NCBI GenBank assembly: GCA_903813345.2
Contig: CAIIXF020000003.1
Span: 21,218,931-21,282,930 of the forward strand
DNA: 64,000 nt
Source: Owenia fusiformis
Lineage: Eukaryota > Annelida > Polychaeta > Sabellida > Oweniidae
Direction: 5' to 3'
In this document: positions 45,755 through 56,430 of the stretch, piece after piece
How the letters are laid out: each line of letters starts with the position of its first letter
How positions within the stretch are numbered: position 1 is the first letter of the stretch
The notes under the pieces: model-generated
Told to the model about the DNA's origin: nothing
Database searches by the model: none
The model's input: the letters and a program-made list of their open reading frames with translations, nothing else
Made by a program: the position numbers and the translations under genes

Positions 45755-48020
45755 TGGATTAACTCCAGGACAAGCACTCATAGAGATGATAAAAAGATTT
45801 GGACTTGAGACAGGGAAGGTGCAAACAACCCACCAACATGTTTTTTTCAATGTTTGATGCATCATTTTACAGGGTGTCCCGAAAGTTTGCCCACCCCCCC
45901 CCCCCCACCCCCTAGGCAAATATATACCAATGTCATCATAGTATGTGTCATATATCATTTTAACGCTCATCCAAAGTTACAATGATTTGCCAAGAATCAT
46001 GATTCAACTCTCAAATGGGAAAAAGTGACAGTCATTTTAAAATTTAGTGTTTGGCCAAAATAAAGTTCAATATCACACCACATTACAAGTTAATGAGTTC
46101 TCCCTTGGTCTTGTTACCAGCAGCAATTCTTTTCAGATAGGACCTTAAAAGCTCTTCGGGGTGTGGACTTTTGTAATCCTCTTAAAACCTTTTAAGTCAC
46201 TTTTGAAGAGTTTCCTTGGAGTATCAACCCTCATCATCTCTTTTTCCAAACAATATCCAAACAACCCAAAAAGATTGCTGCTGTTAAGATGGCCCGGGAG
46301 GACACATTGATTACTGTAGTGATTTGGTGTTAATTGAACTTAATTTGGGCCAAACACTAAAAATTGAAGTGCCTGTATTTTTTCACAATTGAGAGTTGAA
46401 CCATGATACTTGCTGAATCAATGTAATTTTGGATAAATGATATGATACATACTATGAAGACAATGGAATATGTCTGCCTAGGGGGGATATTTTCGGGACA
46501 CCCTGTATGTTATGTTCTGAGACAGAGTTAACTCTTAAAAGGAAAAATGCATTCCTTTGGGATAAAGTGGAAAACAATATTTCCCATGGTATTTCCCATA
46601 CGGAAAGCTCATGCAATCCATTGTTTTCAGCTTAATTTTGGTCACCCACAATTGACATCTTTAAAACCCCTGATACTCAGGGACCCAAGTTCTGAGAAAC
46701 AGCTAGAAAGTGAAAATGGATATTGGAAAGTATTACGCGAGATTTTTTCAGTTCTTGTTGGAAAATAAGTTACTTTTATGATGTGGGGTGATATCTAGAG
46801 TTTGAGACTTGCGAAAATAAGATATCTTCATCTTTATACCCCCCGCCCTATAATTTTAGGGGGGTTAGAAGAAAATAGACTTTAATTCATAACTTTGGAA
46901 GTATATGAGATACAAACTTAATTTTTTTACCAAAATTTATGAAATAACATCAGTAATGAAGAAAAAAATATTTTGAATGAAAAAAAGCTAATTTGCATAA
47001 TTTAACCCTTAAACTGCCATAAAAACTAGTAAATGACGAAATGATGTCATATCACATTTATTGTTATTGCCTTCATATGAAGTTATAACTTATGAAATAA
47101 TTCCTACAAATGCATCTATATATGCATAATAAATGTGCAAAATATTAGAAGTGTATCTTACATAAAGACTGTGAAAAAAATTCTCCCCCTATCCAGATTT
47201 TTGAGGGGAGGGGGTCAAATAAAAATGGACTTTAATTCATAATTTTAAAAGTATATGAGGTACAAACTTAATTTTTTCACCAAAGTTTATGTAATAGCAT
47301 CAGTAATTCAGAAAAAATATTTTTGATACGCAAATAAGCTAATTTGCATAATTTAACCCTTATACAGTCATAAAAACTGTTAAATGACAATGCGATAAAA
47401 TATGACATTTACTCTAATTGACCTCTCATGAAGTTTTAACAAATAAAGTAATTCCTAAAAATGCATCTATATATGTATAACAGATGTGCAAAATATTAAA
47501 AGTGTATCTTACATAACGATGCTGAAAAAAAATTGTCCCCCTACCCAGATATTTGAGGGGGGTCAAATGGAAATGGACTTTAATTCATAACTTTGGAAGT
47601 ATATGAGGTACAAACTTAATTCTTTCACCAAAATTTATGTTATAACGTCAGTAATTCGGAAGAAATATCTTGATATGAAAATAAGCTAATTTGCATAATT
47701 TAACCCTTATACAGTCATTAAAAACGTTAAATGACAAAGTGATGAAATACGAAATTTACTTTAATTGACTTCTATGAAGTTATAACTTGTGAAATAATCC
47801 CTAGAAATACATTTACAACGGGTATGCACAATATAAAAAGGGTATTGTATATAATGAGTTTGAAAAAATCTCACACCCTACCCTAATATTTTAGGGTTGG
47901 GGGAAGTTAAAAGAAAATAATAAACTTTGATTCATAACTTTGAAATCGTATAAGAAAGAGCTTATACATATATTTCTTCGCCAGAATATTGAGAAATCAC
48001 ATCAAGAATGAAACAAATAT
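45755..48020 (+). repeat. Outer inverted repeat, left arm, with ~350-bp satellite
   Basis: Reverse complement of about 54880-56430. The outer part shares 'gagacagggaaggtgcaaac'-like sequence and 'gacccaagttctgagaaac'. Inward, three to four tandem ~350-bp units follow (starts near 46880, 47230, 47580 and 47925), each with 'ggactttaattcataac' and the palindrome-like 'gctaatttgcataattt'. A MITE (45870-46505) interrupts this arm only. About 100 bp near 46560-46670 has no counterpart on the right. Confidence 0.85.
45870..46505. mobile_element. Second copy of the CAGGGTGTCCCGAAAG MITE
   Basis: 636 bp with TA on both sides (45868-45869 and 46506-46507). It matches the LINE-split copy at 5077-10295 along its length, including the internal inverted pair around 'tgtgtcatatatcatttt'. 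Non-coding. The right arm of the surrounding inverted repeat lacks it, so it came after the inversion-duplication. Confidence 0.88.
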
Positions 48021-48288
48021 TACATGGAAACAATATTATACTAGCTAGTAGTAGAAGTAAATTTATTAATTAAAGTCTAACACACTAAAGATGTTACATT
48101 ATGAATTAAAACAATTCCTGGTTGATGCCGACCTATTAGAGACCATCGCATGTAACTATTTCACGCCTTTTGACTAACATATTTATCATACATTTTCCAA
48201 GTGTCCTTTGAACAGTTTTTTCATTCATTATTATACAATATTTTCCTAGACTTATATACATGTAAAAGTCACTATGGATATCAGTCAT

Positions 48289-48425
48289 TTAGGCAAACAG
48301 ACTTAATCTTTCGTTTTCAAACATATGACATTCTACTTTAAAGTGAGTTTCTGTCTCCATGGACTGTCCACATGGGCACGATCTCTGGTCTAGGGGAGTT
48401 GCGTTATTTTTGTTTATATTTCAAT
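48289..48425 (-). pseudogene. LINE ORF C-terminal fragment
   Basis: On the minus strand, ~45 codons read ...RSCPCGQSMETETHF...ECHMFENERLSLF then stop (48289-48291). This is the Cys/His C-terminal motif of CR1/L2-like LINE proteins (C-C, E-T-H-F, C). The upstream RT part is absent here. The 270 bp to its left may be its 3' untranslated region. Confidence 0.6.
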
Positions 48426-48429
48426 ATAA

Positions 48430-49437
48430 AAACAAACTATCATTGGATGTATTACACTTGTTTGCAGCATCCAAAATGATATTAGAGCATTACCACTAAC
48501 TATGGATGCATTTTTGGTTTATAACAATTATACATTTCAATGAATGCTGACAAACCACTTTTTGAGATTCCAGAGCCAGGGAATGGATTTGGATGTCAAG
48601 TGGTTCATATTACTCTTGAGACCATTAAAATGACCAAAAAACGGAAACTTGATATAACAAAAATCCCAAAGTCATTTTGCACATGCAAACGATACAAGGA
48701 CAAAGCAATATGTTAAACCACTTGCTCATGTGCCACTGCAAGTACAGAATGTTTTGCTGCATGTTCATGCGGCTCAAAGGAAAGTGAGTGTGGACGGGAA
48801 TAAGTGGATTAACCCAAACATATATGATGACATTTTCACTGCATCAGGTACCTACAACCTAGAATATGACACCAGTCCCCACAGTGACTCTGAATATGGT
48901 TCAATAAACTTGTTATGGTTACCTTTTTAAGGGTTATTCTGAAACATTGCAAGTTCAATTAAACTCAATTTATTCATACATTTAATCATTATGTGTACAC
49001 ATATTATTAATAATAGGTGGCACCACAGGTGATGCTTAAATACCCGTTCATATAGTAGTTAAATCATGAAGTATATCATTATGTTGTCAACGAATCAAAC
49101 CGGAATGTAATCAGTTAGATTATAATAAATAAAGGTATGGGGGATGCATGATGCTCGTTTGATTTGAAGCCAAGAAGGTGCCATATGCCATAGGGAAATT
49201 TTATGAATGTGTAGCTTCATTAATTATTATTTAAAGATATCAGGCTACCGCATTGACGCAAATAATCGTTAAAAGTGTGATTCTTATAAAATATTAGTTA
49301 TTATTTTACCTTCCCCAAGGTTGCTATGGTCAGAATTATTATTTTAGATCTAAGAAGTTTGGAGCAGCCCCCAGGTTGGCCCATGTACCTCCCTTGAGAG
49401 CCTACCCTTCTTACTGAAGAAACAAGAAATGATATAG
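48430..49437. other. Spacer with a possible Cys-rich relic
   Basis: Mostly featureless. At about 48675-48803 (+) one frame reads FCTCKRYKDKAIC, then after an internal stop TTCSCATASTECFAACSCG and SKESECG. The regular CxC...C spacing resembles the CXC-type Cys-rich domains carried by some transposon proteins. It is broken and short. Confidence 0.35.
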
Positions 49438-49769
49438 TCAACAGTAGTATAGGCTGCAACTTTCGACCTACAACCGGCACCGGCACTGTTCCACTTCCAC
49501 GTTCCACTTCCACCGGAAGTGACGTCATAGGTCACATGTTACAGTTCCACCGGAAGTGAGGTCATGTGATAACATGGTGCACTTGGAGTGACATAACTGG
49601 TGAAAGGTTTCTGATAACTGATAATATAATCAAACAAACACTGTTACGGTAACCTGGTGACTATGTGATAAGCTATCTTGTCTACTTCATGGATGTTTCA
49701 TTGTTATAGGCCAAAGGTGGATAATAAACTGATAAAACAGTAAAAAAGATAACTGCAGAACCATTTCAA

Positions 49770-50000
49770 CCAAACACGTTTTAACTTGCAGAATTATTTT
49801 AACCAATCAGAGTACAGTATGTTTTAACCAATCAGGTTTTGAGATGCAGAATTGTTTTACCCAATAAGGAACAGAATGTTTGGATTCTTTTAACCAATCA
49901 CAGTACAGTATGTTTTAACCAATCAGGTTTCGAGATGCAGAATCATTTTAACCAATAAGGGGACAGTATGTTTGGATTATTTTAACCAATCGAGGTACAG
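49770..50000 (+). repeat. ~91-bp repeats rich in CCAAT boxes (left arm)
   Basis: 'ttttaaccaatca' and close variants occur about seven times in 200 bp, with a longer period of ~91-92 bp (starts near 49801, 49892 and 49984). Mirrored at about 53937-54150 in the right arm. Confidence 0.85.
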
Positions 50001-50118
50001 GCAAGTGCAGGCTTCCACTTCCACTGTCACTGACATGGCTGGACAAAGGTTACTGATAATCGTTAAGAGAGTGGTCAACTTATAAGATAATCCCAGCTCA
50101 GTGAAAACATTGACATAC

Positions 50119-50680
50119 AATGCTAATTGCTATGCTTCATGCTATGCTATATGTTATGCAACATGCTATGCTAAATGCTATTCTAATGCTATGCTATTCT
50201 ACATGCTATGTTACATGCTATGCTACATGTTACATGCTGTACAATGCTACGTGTTATGCTGGTTATGCCACATGCTATGCTATGCTACATGCTATGCTAT
50301 GCTACATGCTATGCTATGCTACATTCTATGCTATGCTACATGCTATGCTACATGCTATGTTATGCAACATGCTATGCTATGCTACATGCTATGCTATGCT
50401 ACATGCTATGCTATGCTACATGTGAAATGCTATACTATGCTACATGCTATGCTATGCTATGCTACATGTGAAATGCTATACTATGCTACATGCTATGCTA
50501 TGCTATGCTATGCTACATGTGAAATGCTATACTATGCTACATGCTATGCTATGCTATGCTACATGTGAAATGCTATACTATGCTACATGCTATGCTATGC
50601 TACATGCTATGCTATGCTATGCTACATACTATGATATGCTACATGCTATGTTATGCTTCATACTATGCTATGCTACATCC
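50119..50680 (+). repeat. CATGCTATGCTA satellite, left arm
   Basis: Short 5-bp-based repeats ('gctat', 'catgctatgcta') with interspersed 'catgtgaaatgctatac' boxes. Long ORFs rich in Met-Leu-Cys-Tyr across it are artefacts of the repeat. Confidence 0.9.
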
Positions 50681-50954
50681 GTTTACTGAGAGATTGACAT
50701 TGCTTAGGTCCGGTCAAAGGTTACTGATAATTGATTAAGAGAGAAGTCTACTGATAAGATAACCAAACCAACACTTTAAGATAACTTGGTGTCTAAGTTA
50801 TTCAAGCTCTTAAGTAATCTGTAGAACAAACCTTTGACATATGATATCACTGGTTAATGATAACTGATAAGAGAAAAGTAGAGAGTGTAAGTGTACATCA
50901 TTAATATTATTGAGAACAACAACACAATAAATATATTAAAATAAACATTTAGAA

Positions 50955-51025
50955 GGTTGATGTGGGGATCAAACCCAGGACCTTTTGCTCCTAAAACAAG
51001 CATCATACCACTAGAACAATCAACC
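50955..51025 (-). tRNA. tRNA-like sequence, left arm (probably pseudo-tRNA)
   Basis: Minus strand, 71 nt. Acceptor stem ggttgat pairs perfectly with atcaacc. A-box-like 'ttgttctagtgg', anticodon stem-loop 'cttgt tttagga gcaaa', 5-nt variable loop and B-box-like 'ggtttgatccc'. Most similar to tRNA-Pro in the D arm ('ctagtggtatgat'). In strict numbering the loop gives anticodon TAG; a one-base shift gives AGG. Stems have mismatches at the D and T arms. Confidence 0.6.
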
Positions 51026-51687
51026 ATAGATATGGAGAGAAGATTTTATTATACTTCATGGCAATCATAAAAAGTATAGCATGTTTTGAATCAGATATTA
51101 TGTTATGGTCAGGAAAACAATAACTGCAGAACTATTTTAAACAATCGGGGTACAGTATGTTTCCATCCAGTCAGATATAAGAAAATCACCCAGTAGGAGA
51201 ATTTTTGCAACATTACAAGTTCCGGCTGGTATTGAAGTTTTATAACCAACAAGCCTCCTGAGTCATTTTAGAATAATTTTTAAAGTGTCACGTTTGAGCG
51301 ATTTCAGTCACTGTTGGTCGCTTTCTGCTAATTTTTGGAGTTTGAATCTTTTGTTGTTCGATGTATGTAAATAATTCCTCTCAGTTGAATTTGCAAACAG
51401 AACCTAGGTCATTGCTACATGCTGCTACAAAGGTAGATTAACCAGTTATTTTGGACAGCGACCAAGTGTGAAGCGAAAACTGGCAGCTAACTGGAAGCCC
51501 AGCGGGTACTATTTATGTTTACATGAGTTTTCCATCCAATTGTAATCAACCCCTCAAATGTCTAAAAATCATGTAAGTGTACTTTTTTTAGAATCTTTTT
51601 TGGAATATTTTCGACCAATCAAAGTGTATATGCAAATGAGCTGCAGAACCATTTCAATCAATCAGATCAGATTATTGCACTCTTTTA

Positions 51688-51922
51688 CCCCGCCACCGCC
51701 GCCACCTCCACCACCGCCGCCGCCACCTCCACCACCGCCGCCGCCACCTCCACCACCGCCGCCGCCACCGCCGCCACCACCACCGCCACCGCCACCTCCG
51801 CCACCACCGCCGCCGCCACCGCCGCCGCCGCCGCCACCTCCACCACCGCCGCCGCCACCTCCACCACCGCCACCACCACCGCCGCCGCCACCTCCACCAC
51901 CGCCGCCGCACCCGCCACCGCC
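51688..51922 (+). repeat. CCN microsatellite (left of loop)
   Basis: Imperfect ccgcca/cctcca trinucleotide tract, complementary to 52010-52232. Poly-Pro, poly-Gly and Arg/Trp frames over it are repeat artefacts. Confidence 0.9.
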
Positions 51923-52009
51923 ATCTTTACTTTTTACCGGGTTTGATTGCAATTTGATAGAAAACCTATTTAAATATGAATATCACCTGCCATTAAAGGC
52001 ACAACGAGT

Positions 52010-52232
52010 GGCGGCGGCGGAGGTGGAGGTGGCGGCGGCGGTGGTGGTGGCGGTGGTGGAGGTGGCGGCGGCGGTGGTGGAGGTGGCGGCGGCGGCGGCG
52101 GTGGCGGCGGCGGTGGTGGCGGAGGTGGCGGTGGCGGTGGTGGTGGCGGCGGTGGCGGCGGCGGTGGTGGAGGTGGCGGCGGCGGTGGTGGAGGTGGCGG
52201 CGGCGGTGGTGGAGGTGGCGGCGGTGGCGGGG
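52010..52232 (+). repeat. GGN microsatellite (right of loop)
   Basis: Complement of the CCN tract at 51688-51922. Together they form the innermost stem of the foldback around an AT-richer loop (51923-52009). Confidence 0.9.
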
Positions 52233-52894
52233 TAAAAGAGTGCAATAATCTGATCTGATTGATTGAAATGGTTCTGCAGCTCATTTGCATATACACTTTG
52301 ATTGGTCGAAAATATTCCAAAAAAGATTCTAAAAAAAGTACACTTACATGATTTTTAGACATTTGAGGGGTTGATTACAATTGGATGGAAAACTCATGTA
52401 AACATAAATAGTACCCGCTGGGCTTCCAGTTAGCTGCCAGTTTTCGCTTCACACTTGGTCGCTGTCCAAAATAACTGGTTAATCTACCTTTGTAGCAGCA
52501 TGTAGCAATGACCTAGGTTCTGTTTGCAAATTCAACTGAGAGGAATTATTTACATACATCGAACAACAAAAGATTCAAACTCCAAAAATTAGCAGAAAGC
52601 GACCAACAGTGACTGAAATCGCTCAAACGTGACACTTTAAAAATTATTCTAAAATGACTCAGGAGGCTTGTTGGTTATAAAACTTCAATACCAGCCGGAA
52701 CTTGTAATGTTGCAAAAATTCTCCTACTGGGTGATTTTCTTATATCTGACTGGATGGAAACATACTGTACCCCGATTGTTTAAAATAGTTCTGCAGTTAT
52801 TGTTTTCCTGACCATAACATAATATCTGATTCAAAACATGCTATACTTTTTATGATTGCCATGGAGTATAATAAAATCTTCTCTCCATATCTAT

Positions 52895-52965
52895 GGTTGA
52901 TTGTTCTAGTGGTATGATGCTTGTTTTAGGAGCAAAAGGTCCTGGGTTTGATCCCCACATCAACC
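52895..52965 (+). tRNA. tRNA-like sequence, right arm (probably pseudo-tRNA)
   Basis: Plus-strand mirror of 50955-51025, the same 71 nt with no difference seen. The preserved acceptor stem in both copies follows from arm identity rather than being independent evidence of function. No CCA or T-run terminator directly follows. Confidence 0.6.
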
Positions 52966-53239
52966 TTCTAAATGTTTATTTTAATATATTTATTGTGTTG
53001 TTGTTCTCAATAATATTAATGATGTACACTTACACTCTCTACTTTTCTCTTATCAGTTATCATTAACCAGTGATATCATATGTCAAAGGTTTGTTCTACA
53101 GATTACTTAAGAGCTTGAATAACTTAGACACCAAGTTATCTTAAAGTGTTGGTTTGGTTATCTTATCAGTAGACTTCTCTCTTAATCAATTATCAGTAAC
53201 CTTTGACCGGACCTAAGCAATGTCAATCTCTCAGTAAAC

Positions 53240-53818
53240 GGATGTAGCATAGCATAGTATGAAGCATAACATAGCATGTAGCATATCATAGTATGTAGCA
53301 TAGCATAGCATAGCATGTAGCATAGCATAGCATGTAGCATAGTATAGCATTTCACATGTAGCATAGCATAGCATAGCATGTAGCATAGTATAGCATTTCA
53401 CATGTAGCATAGCATAGCATAGCATAGCATGTAGCATAGCATAGCATGTAGCATAGTATAGCATTTCACATGTAGCATAGCATAGCATAGCATGTAGCAT
53501 AGTATAGCATTTCACATGTAGCATAGCATAGCATGTAGCATAGCATAGCATGTAGCATAGCATAGCATGTTGCATAACATAGCATGTAGCATAGCATGTA
53601 GCATAGCATAGAATGTAGCATAGCATAGCATGTAGCATAGCATAGCATGTAGCATAGCATAGCATGTGGCATAACCAGCATAACACGTAGCATTGTACAG
53701 CATGTAACATGTAGCATAGCATGTAACATAGCATGTAGAATAGCATAGCATTAGAATAGCATTTAGCATAGCATGTTGCATAACATATAGCATAGCATGA
53801 AGCATAGCAATTAGCATT
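53240..53818 (-). repeat. CATGCTATGCTA satellite, right arm
   Basis: Reverse complement of 50119-50680, slightly longer. This length difference accounts for most of the mismatch between the foldback arms. Confidence 0.9.
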
Positions 53819-54506
53819 GTATGTCAATGTTTTCACTGAGCTGGGATTATCTTATAAGTTGACCACTCTCTTAACGATTATCAGTAACCTTTGTCCAGCC
53901 ATGTCAGTGACAGTGGAAGTGGAAGCCTGCACTTGCCTGTACCTCGATTGGTTAAAATAATCCAAACATACTGTCCCCTTATTGGTTAAAATGATTCTGC
54001 ATCTCGAAACCTGATTGGTTAAAACATACTGTACTGTGATTGGTTAAAAGAATCCAAACATTCTGTTCCTTATTGGGTAAAACAATTCTGCATCTCAAAA
54101 CCTGATTGGTTAAAACATACTGTACTCTGATTGGTTAAAATAATTCTGCAAGTTAAAACGTGTTTGGTTGAAATGGTTCTGCAGTTATCTTTTTTACTGT
54201 TTTATCAGTTTATTATCCACCTTTGGCCTATAACAATGAAACATCCATGAAGTAGACAAGATAGCTTATCACATAGTCACCAGGTTACCGTAACAGTGTT
54301 TGTTTGATTATATTATCAGTTATCAGAAACCTTTCACCAGTTATGTCACTCCAAGTGCACCATGTTATCACATGACCTCACTTCCGGTGGAACTGTAACA
54401 TGTGACCTATGACGTCACTTCCGGTGGAAGTGGAACGTGGAAGTGGAACAGTGCCGGTGCCGGTTGTAGGTCGAAAGTTGCAGCCTATACTACTGTCAAC
54501 TAATGA

Positions 54507-54858
54507 TTAATAAGCTAAGAGAATATGCTTCTTCAGTTTTGATTTAAGAAAAGAAATGGAATTTGACTTTTTTATTTCTTCTGGGAGATTTTTCCATATG
54601 GAGTAACCACTAAAGGCTATTGTTTTTTGCCATAATTTTCAGTTTTGCTTTAGGAAGGGTGAAGTTTGATTTACCTCTAGTATTATATCTATGAAAATCT
54701 CCATGGGCATTGAAATAGTTGGGAAAAATAGCTTCATAATTGTTGATATCATTTTTCCATTTAAATGCTAGTATTAAGAAAGGATATATTGTCAAAGTCC
54801 TTACTTCATGTGAAGTCAATTTCAGTATGGAACCACTTTGCCTTATAATGATTATCAT
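54507..54858 (-). pseudogene. LINE ORF C-terminal fragment
   Basis: Minus strand. One frame reads YNTRGKSNFTLPKAKLKIMAK, and after a +1/-1 shift near 54630 continues GYSIWKNLPEEIKKSN then FLKSKLKKHILLAY and stop (54507-54509). This matches the tail of LINE RT proteins (Y-TR..., W-LP-EI..., FK-LK-HLL). 5'-truncated and frameshifted. The foldback element inserted 11 bp beyond its stop. Confidence 0.75.
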
Positions 54859-54879
54859 GACTGTTTGAAGCTTAAATTA

Positions 54880-56430
54880 TGCAAATTAGTTGAAATATAG
54901 TATTGTCCCCATGTAATATTCGTTTCATTATTGATGTAATTTCTCAATTTTAAGCGAAGAAATATAAGGTCTTTCTTAAATTATTTCAAAGTTATGAGTT
55001 AAAGTCTATTATTTTCTTTAACCCCCCCCCCCCGAGCCCTCAAAATTATTAAGGTAGGGTGTAAGATTCTTTACACACTCATTATATAAAATAACCTCTT
55101 TATATTGTGCATATCTGTTGTCAATTTTTTCTCGAAGTTATAACTTCATGAGAAGTCAATTAAAGTAAATGCCATATTTTATCACTTCGTCATTTAATGG
55201 TTTTTATTACTCTATAAGGGTTAAATTATGCAAATTAGCTTATTTGCATATCAAAAAATATTTTTTCTGAATTACTGATGATATAACATAAATATTGGTG
55301 AAAAATTTCCAAAGTTATGAATTAAAGTCCATTTTCATTTTGACCCCCCCCCCCCTCAAATATATGGGTAGGGGGAGAATTTTTTTCACAGTCGTTATGT
55401 AAGATACACTTTCAATATTTTGCACATCTGTTATACATATATAAATGCAACTATATGAATTATTTCATAAGTTATAACTTCATGAGAGGTCGATTAAAAT
55501 AAATGTCGTATTTTATCGTTTTGTCATTTAACGGTTTTTATGACTGTATAAGGGTTAAATTATGCAAATTAGCTTATTTGCATATCAAAAATGTTTTTTC
55601 TTAGTTACTGATGTTATTACATAAATTTTGGTGAACAAATAGGTTTATACCTCATATACTTCCAAAGTTATAAATTAAAGTCCATTTTCAGTTGACCCCC
55701 TGAAATATCTGGGTAGGGGGAGAAATTTTTTCACAATCTATATATAAGATGCACTTTTAATATTTTTCACATCTATTATACATATATAGATGCATTTTTA
55801 GGAATTATTTCATCAGTTATAACTTCATATGAAGGTAATTACAGTAAATGTCGTATATTATCATTTTGTCATTTAATAGTTTTTATGGCGGTTTAAGGGT
55901 TAAATTATGCAAATTAGCTTATTTTCATTCAAAATATTTTTTTCTTCATTACTGATGTTATTTCATAAATTTTGGTAAAAAAATTAAGTTTGTATCTCAT
56001 ATACTTCCAAAGTTATGAATTAAAGTCTATTTTCTTCTAACCCCCCTAAAATTATAGGGCGGTGGGTATAAAGATGAAGATATCTTATTTTCGCAAGTCT
56101 CAAACTCTAGATATCACCCCACATCATAAAAGTAACTTATTTTCCAACAAGAACTGAAAAAATCTCGCGTAATACTTTCCAATATCCATTTTCACTTTCT
56201 AGCTGTTTCTCAGAACTTGGGTCCCTGAGTAGATTGAATGCATTTTTCTTCTAAGAGGATAACTGTGTCCCAAAACGCAACATATTGATGAAACAAACAT
56301 TAAAAAACAGCTGTGGAAAGGGCTGAAGAGCAGACAAATCTCAGATGAAATATATTGATGGTGTGTTTGCAACTTCCCTGTCTCAAACTCAAAATTTTTT
56401 GAGTACTTTTCCTGGAGGTAATGCATTGCA
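54880..56430 (-). repeat. Outer inverted repeat, right arm, with ~350-bp satellite
   Basis: Reverse complement of the left arm 45755-48020 without its MITE. Satellite units repeat at ~350 bp (near 55015, 55325, 55680 and 56030), each with 'aaattatgcaaattagctta' and C/G runs. Sequence similarity between arms is clear but lower than between the foldback arms, so the outer structure is older. Confidence 0.85.

Larger units (their letters stand above)
49442..54495. mobile_element. 5-kb foldback element, two ~2.5-kb inverted arms
   Basis: Left arm 49442 to about 51922 and right arm about 52010-54495 are near-identical reverse complements around an ~87-bp loop. Ends are 'cagtagtataggctgcaac' and its complement, flanked by 'tcaa' (49438-49441 and 54496-54499), a 4-bp target duplication. 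Arm positions pair with an offset of only ~17 bp, mostly from the CATGC satellite, so the arms are young or kept alike by gene conversion. No transposase frame was found. The superfamily is unknown. Confidence 0.9.

Noticed and set aside
50101-50738. Met-Leu-Cys-Tyr-rich ORFs and their mirror at 53182-53836
   Set aside because: Products of the CATGCTATG satellite, open in all three frames, without start context or domains.
51558-52362. Poly-proline, poly-glycine and Arg/Trp-rich ORFs
   Set aside because: All arise from the CCN/GGN microsatellite in different frames on both strands.
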